Notes under the pieces: generated by a model | The model's database searches: none | Seen by the model: the letters and a program-made list of their open reading frames with translations, nothing else | What the model was told of the DNA's origin: nothing | Shown here: in pieces, positions 1-7,149 of the stretch | Numbering within the stretch: position 1 is the stretch's first letter | Layout of the letters: each line of letters begins with the position of its first letter | Position numbers and translations under genes: made by a program | Assembly (NCBI GenBank): GCA_018701055.1 | Contig: JABIUH010000395.1 | Span: 1-11,869, forward strand | Source: Woeseia sp. | Lineage (GTDB): Bacteria; Pseudomonadota; Gammaproteobacteria; Steroidobacterales; Woeseiaceae | DNA length: 11,869 nt | Reading direction: 5' to 3'

Positions 1-885
1 GAACAGCGCGTCAGCGGCGCTCGCGCCAACAAAATGGACGAATGCGGTCGGCTTGTCAGTGACATCAATACCGCCTGCCTGCTGCCCGGTCACACAGCTG
101 ATCTCATTATTAGCGCTCGCGTCAACGCCTTCAGCGACATGCGCCTGAAATGAGTGAGCACTTTCGTACGCCGATGCGTCAACTAACGCGGGATAGTCGC
201 AACCGGTGGTTAGCATCCTGCCAGCTGGATCGCCGAGCGGAAAAACGGTCGTAAAAGCAGGCGCTTGATCCACCAAGCCGTTCAACGATTCACTGTCCAA
301 ATTTCGTACCAAACCTGGAAAGCCACCCATGCCTGCCATCGAAGTTGTGCCCGATAAAATTTGACGTAGCTCTCCCCAGGCAACCTGCTCGTCTAGCGTT
401 GCCGCCTCATAAGCAACCTTGTTGCGTCCGGCCAATCCAAGTCTCCACTGATGTCGATGTTCCGCTCGCTCAGTCGCAGGCGGGCTTGGCCATTGGTGCG
501 TGAAGAGAATGTGATCATGAGGATTGATGAAGCCTGGCGAGACGATGCCACCCGGGCACTCCAGCACGCTCGCTGATTCGGCAAGTTCATGCTTTGAAAC
601 ATCGCAACCAACCGCAGCGATGATCCCATTGTCGTCAATTAGCACGCTGCCATTTTCGTAGGTGGCAGCGGACGCAAGAATTGTCCCGACGATGACTAGC
701 CCCCTACTTCCAGTCGCTAGCACCTCACATTGCTGCGACTTGGAAGTCATCGCGACATCGGCGCAGCGAATGACCTCTGGCTCGCCAGAAATCGGTCTCT
801 CAACCGTTGCAGCGCAAGCTTGCAACGCGATCAGCGTAAAGACGACTACAGTGGGACGGGCGTTCCTTGAGTTCAAGACACTCAC
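1..885 (-). CDS. Lipoprotein amidohydrolase (metal-dependent hydrolase), partial: C-terminus beyond left edge
   Basis: The 295 visible residues belong to the amidohydrolase superfamily, metal-dependent TIM-barrel enzymes that hydrolyse C-N or related bonds; the substrate cannot be told. Seen: an n-region with R7 and R10, a hydrophobic stretch at 12-22 and a lipobox L21-Q22-A23-C24, suggesting export and lipid anchoring. Next come the small N-terminal beta domain and the first metal motif PGFINPHDH, with H123 and H125. A second ligand candidate is H249 in HVAEG, and a third is H284 in AFVHF. The last Asp ligand would lie off the edge. I chose the GTG start at 885 because it overlaps the ferredoxin stop as GTGA, implying translational coupling, and because only this start includes the signal peptide. 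An internal ATG at residue 46 would remove it. The family normally needs a further 100-200 residues. It is the last visible gene of the minus-strand operon. Superfamily is confident; lipoprotein status is likely, although Gln at lipobox -2 is unusual. Confidence 0.85.
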   Translation of the reverse strand, partial: MSVLNSRNARPTVVVFTLIALQACAATVERPISGEPEVIRCADVAMTSKSQQCEVLATGSRGLVIVGTILASAATYENGSVLIDDNGIIAAVGCDVSKHELAESASVLECPGGIVSPGFINPHDHILFTHQWPSPPATERAEHRHQWRLGLAGRNKVAYEAATLDEQVAWGELRQILSGTTSMAGMGGFPGLVRNLDSESLNGLVDQAPAFTTVFPLGDPAGRMLTTGCDYPALVDASAYESAHSFQAHVAEGVDASANNEISCVTGQQAGGIDVTDKPTAFVHFVGASAADALF

Positions 886-1121
886 GCCCGTTCAAAGAAG
901 TTTTTGTTCTTGGCGATGTAGGGCTTCTCGTCACCCGGCACGTCTTCAATCGGACGAATAGCATCTTCAGGACAAATCGATTCACACAAACCGCAGGCGA
1001 TGCATTCAACCGGGTCAATGTAGAACATTGTTTCACCCTCATGAATGCAGTCAACGGGACAAACTAAAACACAAGAGCCGTCCTTAACGCCTTCGCACGG
1101 AGACATGATGACGTACGTCAT
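882..1121 (-). CDS. fdxA: 7Fe-type (3Fe-4S/4Fe-4S) ferredoxin, FdxA-like
   Basis: A 79-residue ferredoxin, a soluble cytoplasmic one-electron carrier. The N-terminus MTYVI and the CPVDC block are typical of the FdxA group. Cysteines C9, C17 and C50 fit the ligands of a [3Fe-4S] cluster, while C21, C40, C43 and C46 fit a [4Fe-4S] cluster. C25 is the extra Cys of the CPVDC block. The position that would supply a fourth ligand to the first cluster is V12, which supports the 7Fe form rather than 2[4Fe-4S]. The acidic C-terminal tail resembles actinobacterial and proteobacterial FdxA. I chose the ATG at 1121 because MTYV is conserved; the ribosome site is weak. The gene lies 35 bp after the crotonase and its TGA overlaps the GTG of the amidohydrolase. 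A plausible partner is the flavoprotein at the head of the operon (inference). Confidence 0.93.
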   Translation of the reverse strand: MTYVIMSPCEGVKDGSCVLVCPVDCIHEGETMFYIDPVECIACGLCESICPEDAIRPIEDVPGDEKPYIAKNKNFFERA

Positions 1122-1156
1122 TTACGTTGCGCACCAATCATCTAAATAGAGACCCC

Positions 1157-1936
1157 CTACCGTCCCGCCCATTTCGGCTTGCGCTTTTGCTGAAATGCAC
1201 GTGGCCCCTCGTCCGCATCGTCAGACTCGAGCGCGACAATCAATGCCGGCAGTCTTAACATTTGTGCCTCCCGCGGCGGCAAGTCGAGCGTTTGCTTCAC
1301 GCTTTCTTTGATCGCTTTGATAGACAGCGGCGCACACTCAAGAATTTGCTCCACCCATCGGTCAACTGCCGTATCCAATTCTGCTGGTGGTACAACTTCA
1401 TTGACCAATCCGTATTCTTTAGCCTCAGCCGGAGATATTCGCCTACCGGTTAAGAGCATTCCCATCGCTATTTTCTCTGGAATCAGTCTTGGCAGCATCA
1501 CCATGCCACCATCGAGTGGCATGCGACCGACTTTCGCTTCCGGTAAACCGAACGATGCATTTTCTGCAGCGATCACAATATCGCAACCCAGGACGAGTTC
1601 AAATCCACCCCCAACGGCAACGCCGTTAACACGCGCAATCACTGGAACATGTAAGGATCGTCGTAAGGTCAGGCCACCAAACCCGCCAGGGCGTGCACTT
1701 TCCCAGTATTCAAGACCAGTTTTTTCATCACCGCCAGCTTTTAAGTCAGCACCCGCACAAAACGCCCGTTCGCCGGCACCCGTGAGGACGACCACACGAA
1801 TGTCCGGGTCCTGTTCAATTTTTTGCCAGGTTTGTTCCAGTTGCTGCCACGTAGATTCGTCGACCGAATTCATACGCTCCGGACGATCGATCGTTACTCG
1901 TGCGACATGCTTCTCAACAACGTAATTGACCGTCAC
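1157..1936 (-). CDS. Enoyl-CoA hydratase/isomerase (crotonase), CaiD-like
   Basis: A 259-residue crotonase-fold protein, the usual family length, predicted to act on an acyl-CoA in the cytoplasm. Seen: the N-terminal TIDRP motif, the first oxyanion-hole segment AFCAGADL (about 58-65), the second at NGVAVGGGFEL (104-114), and both acid/base glutamates of true hydratases, E113 and E133, 20 residues apart as in rat enoyl-CoA hydratase. Several stretches recall E. coli carnitinyl-CoA dehydratase CaiD from memory: PGG before GLT at 84-90, GGGFEL, ASFGLPEAK, and the terminal EGPRAF...W.GR. The start is a GTG whose first base is the last base of the upstream TAG stop, so it is probably coupled to the CoA-transferase. 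A hydratase or dehydratase on a CoA ester made by the neighbouring transferase is the simplest role. The exact substrate is unknown, and calling it caiD outright would overreach. Confidence 0.93.
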   Translation of the reverse strand: MTVNYVVEKHVARVTIDRPERMNSVDESTWQQLEQTWQKIEQDPDIRVVVLTGAGERAFCAGADLKAGGDEKTGLEYWESARPGGFGGLTLRRSLHVPVIARVNGVAVGGGFELVLGCDIVIAAENASFGLPEAKVGRMPLDGGMVMLPRLIPEKIAMGMLLTGRRISPAEAKEYGLVNEVVPPAELDTAVDRWVEQILECAPLSIKAIKESVKQTLDLPPREAQMLRLPALIVALESDDADEGPRAFQQKRKPKWAGR

Positions 1937-3105
1937 TAGACACTTGCCTCCGTGGCTCGATCTATCCCTAGCTCTGCCAGTATTTCCTCATTATGCTCAC
2001 CGAGTCGAGGCGGGATGCGACGCGCGCTGCAATCCGTTTCTGAAAAATGAATCGGGCACGCGATGACCTGCATTTCGCCATTGATCGGGTGTTCGAACGA
2101 TTCGATCATCCCATTAACCTCGGTCTGCGGATCCTCAAGTACTTCCGCTAGCTCTTTGACGGGCGCGCAAAGCAGGTCAGCGCCTTCTAGCCCCTCTATC
2201 CAATGCACTGTACTTTGTTTGCTGAATTCGGTTTGAAACCGCTCCTGCAAGTAAGGTTTATTGGCACGTTGTGTTTCGAGATCAGGATAATCAATCGAAA
2301 GGTCCTCTATTCCAAGAACGTTACAAATGTCTTGCAGTGGATTTAGTTTAAATGCACCGACCAATACCAACGAACCATCTTCCGTTTCGAAAACGCCGCA
2401 TAGTGGCATCTCCGCCCAGTTTATTTCCTTGCCTGTATTCAAATGACAGGTTGCTTCCTGCATTTGAAGTGCAATCATCGAGTCGTATAGAGACACTTCG
2501 ACACACTGACCTTGTCCCGTTCTCGAGACGCCGATGAGCGCCGCCAACACGGCCTGAACCAAATGCATACCGGTCGTGTAGTCACAAATTGTGGTGGGAT
2601 AAATACTGATCGGTAAGGAGGGATCGGCCCGTCGCATCATGACGCCGCTCATCGCTTGCGCGAGAACATCCTGACCACCCTTATGCGAATACGGGCCCTT
2701 GGGGCCATAGCCACTGCCGCTGGCATAAACCAGTTTCGGGTTTAACTCGCGAAGTTTATGGTAGCCGAAACCAATGCGGTCCATTACGCCTGCACGAAAA
2801 TTACTGACGACGACGTCAGCATCTTTAATTAACGCGTAAACAATTTCTTTGTTCTCGTCTTGACGCAAATCCAATGCGAGCGAACGCTTGTTTCGATTCA
2901 GACTACAAAAAATCGGATTATTGAGACCTTTCTCATCAACAGCACCGAATGCTGTGCGCGACAAATCACCCCCTCTCGGGTTTTCTATCTTGATCACGTC
3001 TGCGCCGAAGTCTCCCAACATCTGCGTCGCAGACGGACCCATCATAACTTGTGTGAAATCGATAACGCGGATGCCTTCCAGTGGCAACATGTTTGAACTG
3101 GACAT
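1936..3105 (-). CDS. CaiB/BaiF-type class III CoA-transferase
   Basis: A 389-residue protein of the class III CoA-transferase family, which moves CoA between carboxylic acids through an aspartyl-CoA anhydride. Seen: the N-terminal LEGIRVIDFTQVMMGP segment (9-24), the conserved GADVIKIENP (35-43), LNRNKRSLALDL (69-80) and SNFRAGVMDR (101-110). The YASGSGYGPKGPYSHKGG segment sits at about 127-144. The expected catalytic Asp is D175 in the CDYTTGMH context, equivalent to D169 of formyl-CoA transferase. The length matches the family (about 380-410). The C-terminal RIPPRLGEHN is the usual family ending. It starts 33 bp after the flavoprotein and its stop overlaps the crotonase start by one base. 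It probably activates the pathway acid as a CoA thioester for the crotonase. Donor and acceptor cannot be read from sequence. Confidence 0.95.
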   Translation of the reverse strand: MSSSNMLPLEGIRVIDFTQVMMGPSATQMLGDFGADVIKIENPRGGDLSRTAFGAVDEKGLNNPIFCSLNRNKRSLALDLRQDENKEIVYALIKDADVVVSNFRAGVMDRIGFGYHKLRELNPKLVYASGSGYGPKGPYSHKGGQDVLAQAMSGVMMRRADPSLPISIYPTTICDYTTGMHLVQAVLAALIGVSRTGQGQCVEVSLYDSMIALQMQEATCHLNTGKEINWAEMPLCGVFETEDGSLVLVGAFKLNPLQDICNVLGIEDLSIDYPDLETQRANKPYLQERFQTEFSKQSTVHWIEGLEGADLLCAPVKELAEVLEDPQTEVNGMIESFEHPINGEMQVIACPIHFSETDCSARRIPPRLGEHNEEILAELGIDRATEASV

Positions 3106-3138
3106 TACTACTACTTCTCCTACTGTTTGAATTCGTTG

Positions 3139-4515
3139 CTAGGCGACTGACGCTGTGGCGACATCATCGCCGACACCCGTTGCATTATCAGAGGGCACAT
3201 CACCTGGATCAGCACCCTGGGCGCGCATTTGTTTTTGGATCTTGAGCGGATCGACATCTCGAATATTGATATCGGCGTCGAGCGCCATTGCGGCAGCAAT
3301 ACCGGCCACCTCACCCTGCGCCATACACGGCGGTATTTCCCGTGAACGTTTCTGCGCTTCGGGTTCTGCTGAATAGTGACGTCCGGCAACAATGAGTTGA
3401 TCTACCGACTTCGGCAGCAGCGCTCGATACGGCGTGTAGTAGTCACGACCTCGACAGACGGTGTCGGCAAAATGACGACGCTCAACCACGTCTTCCTTTG
3501 TGACAATGTACTCGCCCTGCAACATACGGGTAGTACGTACGCCGACCTGCTCAGCGGCACCAAGCATGTCAGCTTTCTCAAAGCCCGGTAGATTTTCGCG
3601 CGCAAACCTAAAGAGATTCATCATGCGATCTCGGCCTTCATATTCGGCTTTCGTCAAATCGTCCACCGAAATGCCGTCGTAGCCTGGCATGTGCGGACAA
3701 TTGCACCAAACCACGCCGGGAATAGGCGTCTTCAACCACCACATCTCCCAGGCGCCGCCGATGATCCTACGTGCTTGTCGGTTGATCTTGGCGAATGCTT
3801 CCGGCTCTTCATACTCGAAGCGCATCGCCTCATCTGTATCAACATTCGCGAGTCGAAACACAGTTGTTACGATGTATTGACCTTGAGAATGATCGGCCCC
3901 GGCACTGCAAGCAACATCGAGATCACCGGACGAATCGATGACGATTTTTCCAAGAATCGCCTGCCGTCCTAATTTCGTATGGCAGATAACACCTTTTATT
4001 ACGCCGTCCTCAACAATCGCCTCGCTAAAGAAGCTGTGTAAGCGAAGATTGATATTGTTTTCTCGGATCAGGTCGAGTGAGGTACGTTTCCATGCGTCCG
4101 GATCAAACGCTACCGCGTAAGTAATTGGCTGTGGTCGTTCCGCTTTGTGAAAATCATGCACACCCCAGCGCGACCACTTCTCCCACATCTCTTGGCTGGC
4201 ATGTCGGTCTTCTGGCGGTGGTAAAACAGCCATGCCTTCCTTCCGCATACGCTGCACGAACTCATCAACGATTCCGGAAACCGTAATTTCCTGATTATTG
4301 ACCATATCGTCCAACACCAAAACCATGCCACCGGAGGCCATGCCGCCGAGGTGATGGTATCGCTCCAGCACGGTCACCGAGCAACCGTTACGCGCTGCAG
4401 ATACCGCAGCCGTTACGCCAGCAGAGCCGCCGCCAACGACCACCACGTCAGATTTCGCGACAACGGGAACGTCACCTACAAATTCGCCCGTATGCTCGTT
4501 TTTACTATTTGCCAT
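3139..4515 (-). CDS. FAD-dependent oxidoreductase (FAD_oxidored type)
   Basis: A 458-residue flavoprotein with an N-terminal Rossmann fold: strand 23-27, GGGSAG at 28-33, the ribose-binding acid E51 ending the second strand, and a LGGMASGG loop near 56-63. The conserved C-terminal FAD-contact block begins near residue 374 (VAGRHYSA, then SREIPPCMAQGEVAG), typical of the PF12831 FAD_oxidored family. No signal peptide or membrane segment is seen, so it is probably cytoplasmic. The frame stays open to a TTG at 4539, but I prefer the ATG at 4515: a strong AAGGGGG Shine-Dalgarno lies just upstream of it, and the eight extra residues would be translated from that ribosome site itself. It is the first gene of the minus-strand operon. 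A dehydrogenase or reductase passing electrons to the ferredoxin two genes on is an inference. The substrate is unknown. Confidence 0.9.
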   Translation of the reverse strand: MANSKNEHTGEFVGDVPVVAKSDVVVVGGGSAGVTAAVSAARNGCSVTVLERYHHLGGMASGGMVLVLDDMVNNQEITVSGIVDEFVQRMRKEGMAVLPPPEDRHASQEMWEKWSRWGVHDFHKAERPQPITYAVAFDPDAWKRTSLDLIRENNINLRLHSFFSEAIVEDGVIKGVICHTKLGRQAILGKIVIDSSGDLDVACSAGADHSQGQYIVTTVFRLANVDTDEAMRFEYEEPEAFAKINRQARRIIGGAWEMWWLKTPIPGVVWCNCPHMPGYDGISVDDLTKAEYEGRDRMMNLFRFARENLPGFEKADMLGAAEQVGVRTTRMLQGEYIVTKEDVVERRHFADTVCRGRDYYTPYRALLPKSVDQLIVAGRHYSAEPEAQKRSREIPPCMAQGEVAGIAAAMALDADINIRDVDPLKIQKQMRAQGADPGDVPSDNATGVGDDVATASVA

Positions 4516-4526
4516 TTGTCCCCCTT
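4516..4526 (-). promoter_or_regulatory. Shine-Dalgarno deciding the flavoprotein start
   Basis: On the minus strand AAGGGGG followed by ACAA sits directly before the ATG at 4515. This G-rich site lies inside the coding sequence if the upstream TTG (4539) were used, so it argues for the ATG. Confidence 0.7.
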
Positions 4527-4539
4527 TTGGACGTGCCAA

Positions 4540-4703
4540 TCGAATGCCCCAATAGCGACAGGAAACTGGAGCATTACTTTAAATTTATGCCGTGCAGCTA
4601 GCCATTGTCTGCCCTGCCACTTGTCGATTCAAGTATAAGTTAAGCCACTGATTTGCTGCGATTTTGCGGCATTCTGATGCATACTATCCCGCCGTTCGTG
4701 CCC
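4540..4703. promoter_or_regulatory. Divergent intergenic region between the FAD operon and the MDR gene
   Basis: This gap separates two genes transcribed away from each other and must hold both promoters. I see only weak box-like matches. On the minus strand there is TTGAAT, 17 bases, then GACAAT (reading from about 4635 down to 4607). On the plus strand there is an isolated TATAAG near 4634. No long inverted repeat or clear operator is visible. The promoter location is inferred from gene orientation. Confidence 0.4.
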
Positions 4704-4708
4704 AGGAG
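4704..4708 (+). promoter_or_regulatory. Shine-Dalgarno AGGAG of the MDR gene
   Basis: AGGAG with a six-base spacer before GTG 4715. It decides this start over the in-frame ATG at 4664. Confidence 0.75.
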
Positions 4709-4714
4709 AATCAA

Positions 4715-5704
4715 GTGGCAAGGTCAATCAGAATTCACGCCGGCGCAGGCTTCGACCGCATGCGGCTCGAAGACCTGCCTATTCCTGAGCCTGCAGCGAG
4801 CGAGGTACGCATCAAAGTCGACGCCTTTGCGCTTAACTACGGCGATTTTGGTTTGATAGATGGCGACTATCCGTTCTTGCTGGAGTTGCCATCAACCTTT
4901 GGTGATGAAGCCTCCGGCGTGGTTGATGCTGTTGGCCCTGATGTCACCCAATTTAAAATTGGCGATCGTGTAGGAACTTTGCCCTGGATGAATTCCGGTT
5001 ACGGCGTAAACGGTGAAGTCGCGCTGGTTCCAGAATATTACGTAACACACTCACCCGCGAACTTGTCCGCCGATGAGAGCGCATCGATCTGGATAACGTA
5101 TCTGACCGCCTACTACGCTTTGTACACTGCGGCGAAACTAGAACCAGATGATTTCGTTCTCAATTGCGCCGCGTCGAGCAGCGCAGGAATTGCCGCGACG
5201 CAATTGGCCCGTCTAATCGGCGCAACAGTCATTGGCACGACACGCGGCCAGGACAACGTCACTTTTATCAAGGAGTCCGGTGCGGACCACGTGATATCGA
5301 CAGATACCGACGATGTTGCCGCTGCACTGCGCGATATTACCAGCGGCAATGGCGTCCGGGTCATCTATGACCCCGTAGGTGGTGATTTAATAAACCAGTA
5401 CGCCAACTCACTCGCACGGAACGCGATTATTTTTCTGTATGGAAGTCTGAGCGGCCAGGAGAGCGTCGTGCCGCTGAATGAAATGATCCTGTCGGCCGCA
5501 ATTCTGCAGCCGCATTCTGTCTACAATTACATCGATGACCCGGCACTAAAACAAGAAGCCATTGAGTTTATCACCAGCGCGATGGACGACAGTCGTTTAA
5601 CGCCATTAGTTGACCGGTCCTTTCCGTTAGACAATTTCCTGGACGCGTACAAGTATCAATGGGCAGCAAAGAATCGACGCGGCAAAATTCTTATAAATCC
5701 CTAG
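4715..5704 (+). CDS. Zinc-independent MDR-family oxidoreductase (quinone oxidoreductase-like)
   Basis: A 329-residue medium-chain dehydrogenase/reductase. Seen: an N-terminal GroES-like domain with the LEDLPIPEPAASEVRIKV segment (about 20-37) and ALNYGDF, then TFGDEASGVVDAVG, and a Rossmann domain whose nucleotide loop is AASSSAGIAATQLA, a variant of the usual AASGGVG motif. The Cys/Glu/Asp pattern of structural and catalytic zinc is absent, so it belongs to the QOR-like group that reduces enones or quinones with NADPH. The frame is open further upstream, but I chose the GTG at 4715 because AGGAG lies six bases before it and the family's N-terminal strand begins right after. An alternative ATG at 4664 has no such support. 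It converges with the dioxygenase gene, only 7 bp between stop codons. The substrate is unknown, and membership in the left-hand pathway is only suggested by the divergent arrangement. Confidence 0.9.
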   Translation: MARSIRIHAGAGFDRMRLEDLPIPEPAASEVRIKVDAFALNYGDFGLIDGDYPFLLELPSTFGDEASGVVDAVGPDVTQFKIGDRVGTLPWMNSGYGVNGEVALVPEYYVTHSPANLSADESASIWITYLTAYYALYTAAKLEPDDFVLNCAASSSAGIAATQLARLIGATVIGTTRGQDNVTFIKESGADHVISTDTDDVAAALRDITSGNGVRVIYDPVGGDLINQYANSLARNAIIFLYGSLSGQESVVPLNEMILSAAILQPHSVYNYIDDPALKQEAIEFITSAMDDSRLTPLVDRSFPLDNFLDAYKYQWAAKNRRGKILINP

Positions 5705-5711
5705 TCGATAT

Positions 5712-6518
5712 TCAACCGGCTGACCAAACGTTTGGAAACCATTTGTCATCGTGCGGTGGCTCGCCCGGCTCAAATGACACCATGTCATCGTTGACCATCG
5801 GGTCCGTCCCTGGACGAGGATCCCAAATGACGTCGTCCCCCACGTAGCGGATAGAGAGTGCTGCGCGTCTTTCCGTATTCTCGGCATTGTCGCTCGCGCC
5901 GTGGATAACGTCGCCACCAAAGACAATGACATCACCGGGCACAACATCCCAACATAACAACTCGAAATCGTCGGGCGCCGCATCAATATCGGGCATCAGA
6001 TCAAGCGATTTATTCTGCCCCAGAAACTCCGAGCTGCCGCCATCATTGCCGAAGGGAATCGGGCGGTAGACTTTTCCGGCAGCATGCGAACCACGAACAA
6101 ACTGCAAACTACTCGATGCTTTCTTGCACGCGGTCAGCGCAACCCAAACGGACGCAATTTGTTTACCCAGGAACGGCCAGTAGGGACGATCCTGATGCCA
6201 TGGGGTTGTTTGTGCCGTACCGGCATCACGAATGAAAGTATGATCGAAGTATAGACGTGCAGCCTGACTTCGCATGAGTCGTCCTACAATTTCCGGCAAC
6301 GCGCTTTTAGCGCAGAAATCGTACATCCAGGGCATCGTTGGCCACAAATGTCGATCCGAGAAGCCTCCTTCGCGAATCGTGGTCCAACGGTCGTTGTCTC
6401 CATCAATCAGGACATCAAGATTAGCGAGAACTGATGCAGCGGATGCGGGGTCAATTGCCCCTTTGATGCAGACTGCGCCGTCGCGCTCATATTGTTGAAT
6501 TAGTTCTTCAGAAATCAT
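5712..6518 (-). CDS. Phytanoyl-CoA dioxygenase (PhyH) family Fe(II)/2-oxoglutarate oxygenase
   Basis: A 268-residue member of the PhyH family of non-haem iron, 2-oxoglutarate-dependent hydroxylases, with a double-stranded beta-helix fold. Seen: the N-terminal YERDGAVCIKG helix-strand (10-20), and the iron triad H108 and D110 in WHQD plus H206 in VIHGASDN. R217 or R218 in ERRAALSIRY, 11-12 residues after the distal His, is positioned to bind the 2-oxoglutarate carboxylate. All core residues are intact, so the enzyme should be active. Length is normal. The start ATG at 6518 has no strong Shine-Dalgarno, but an N-terminus of the ISEELIQQYERDG type is usual for the family. It converges with the MDR gene and diverges from the DUF1348 gene. 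The substrate could be an acyl-CoA, amino acid or small amine; the family does not fix it. Confidence 0.93.
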   Translation of the reverse strand: MISEELIQQYERDGAVCIKGAIDPASAASVLANLDVLIDGDNDRWTTIREGGFSDRHLWPTMPWMYDFCAKSALPEIVGRLMRSQAARLYFDHTFIRDAGTAQTTPWHQDRPYWPFLGKQIASVWVALTACKKASSSLQFVRGSHAAGKVYRPIPFGNDGGSSEFLGQNKSLDLMPDIDAAPDDFELLCWDVVPGDVIVFGGDVIHGASDNAENTERRAALSIRYVGDDVIWDPRPGTDPMVNDDMVSFEPGEPPHDDKWFPNVWSAG

Positions 6519-6543
6519 TGCAATACCATTCTTAATCTACGAG

Positions 6544-6573
6544 CATAAATTGAAACCGGCCGCGTATTGTAAA
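6544..6573 (-). promoter_or_regulatory. Candidate promoter of the PhyH-family gene
   Basis: On the minus strand TTTACA (6573-6568) is separated by 18 bases from TTTATG (6549-6544), which would place transcription start about 20 bases before ATG 6518. The -35 match is good (5 of 6) and the -10 match is poor (3 of 6), so this is tentative. Confidence 0.25.
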
Positions 6574-6605
6574 CCATGAACCTGAGCTAACGGGAGCAAG
6601 AAATT

Positions 6606-7070
6606 ATGGGTCGCCCACCCTTTCCACCGTATGACATTGAAACGGCTACACAAAAAGCCCGTATGGCCGAAAACGCCTGGAACCTGCAAGACCCGGAAAA
6701 AATCTCGTTGGCCTATACAGAAAATTCAGAGTGGAGAAATCGTGCCGAGTTTGTCCGCGGGCGCGAAGAAATCGTTAGCTTCCTACAGCAGAAGTGGGTG
6801 CGCGAACTCGACTATCGCTTGATCAAAGAAGTTTGGGCTTTTTCCGGCAACCGGATAGCGGTCCGTTTTGCGTATGAAAGCCACAATGCCGCCGGTCAAT
6901 GGTATCGCTCCTATGGGAATGAGAACTGGGAATTCGATGAAGCTGGACTGATGCGAGTCAGGATTGCGAGTATCAACGATTTAAAAATCTCCGCAGCTGA
7001 ACGAAAATTTCATTGGCCTTCTGGCCCTCGTCCAGACGACCATCCAGGTTTAAGCGAGCTGGGCTTGTAG
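6606..7070 (+). CDS. DUF1348 family protein, NTF2/SnoaL-like fold
   Basis: A 154-residue protein that I recognise as the DUF1348 group of NTF2-like (SnoaL-type) small alpha+beta barrels. Seen: the N-terminal RPPFPPYDIETA opening, WNLQDPEKISLAYTENSEWRNR (about 25-46), REEIVSFLQQKW, ELDYRLIKEVWAF, the SYGNENWEFDEAGLM segment near 103-117, and the conserved end FHWP...RPDDHPGLSELGL. Length is full for the family. No signal peptide is present, so it is cytoplasmic. A GGGAG ribosome site lies nine bases before the ATG. The fold often houses small-molecule isomerases or dehydratases, but no catalytic role is established for this family that I know of. It is followed 43 bp later by the RidA-like gene in the same direction; whether they work together is unknown. 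Confidence 0.92.
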   Translation: MGRPPFPPYDIETATQKARMAENAWNLQDPEKISLAYTENSEWRNRAEFVRGREEIVSFLQQKWVRELDYRLIKEVWAFSGNRIAVRFAYESHNAAGQWYRSYGNENWEFDEAGLMRVRIASINDLKISAAERKFHWPSGPRPDDHPGLSELGL

Positions 7071-7113
7071 CACGAGCACATCGCGAATGACGCCCACTAT
7101 CGAGAGACATCAG

Positions 7114-7149
7114 ATGAAATATGCTTTATTAATTTTAGCGGTGCCTTGA
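7114..7149 (+). other. Out-of-frame signal-peptide start of the RidA-family gene
   Basis: An ATG at 7114, preceded by a GAGAG-containing leader, encodes MKYALLILAVP and then hits a TGA at 7147-7149. These residues look like the n- and h-regions of a Sec signal peptide. The following frame, beginning at TTG 7146, encodes TGTALA followed by AE, exactly like the c-region and cleavage site of the same signal. One added base near 7142-7145 (for example a lost G or C in GTGCCTTG) would fuse them into an 18-residue signal. I read this as one interrupted signal peptide, caused either by a real mutation, by slippage, or by a sequencing error. Confidence 0.7.

Noticed and set aside
393..638. An 81-codon minus-strand frame starting with ATG
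   Set aside because: It is in another frame inside the amidohydrolase, whose frame is open from 885 to the edge and carries the metal-binding motifs.
1308..1925. A 205-codon open frame on the plus strand
   Set aside because: It lies antisense to the well-supported crotonase gene, has low-complexity Ser/Pro/Thr-rich content and resembles no family; it is a shadow of the codon pattern.
1157..3105. Calling the pair true caiB/caiD carnitine genes
   Set aside because: CaiT, CaiA, CaiC and Fix genes are not in view, and these families serve many substrates; resemblance to CaiD is from memory of motifs only.
4516..4539. TTG at 4539 as start of the FAD oxidoreductase
   Set aside because: The strong AAGGGGG ribosome site just before ATG 4515 would lie inside that coding sequence, and the extra eight residues add nothing conserved.
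4664..4714. Upstream ATG at 4664 as start of the MDR gene
   Set aside because: No Shine-Dalgarno precedes it, and the added 17 residues precede the normal N-terminal strand; GTG 4715 has AGGAG at good spacing.
5627..5986. A 119-codon minus-strand frame spanning the MDR and dioxygenase 3' ends
   Set aside because: It overlaps two recognisable genes in a different frame and shows no family features.
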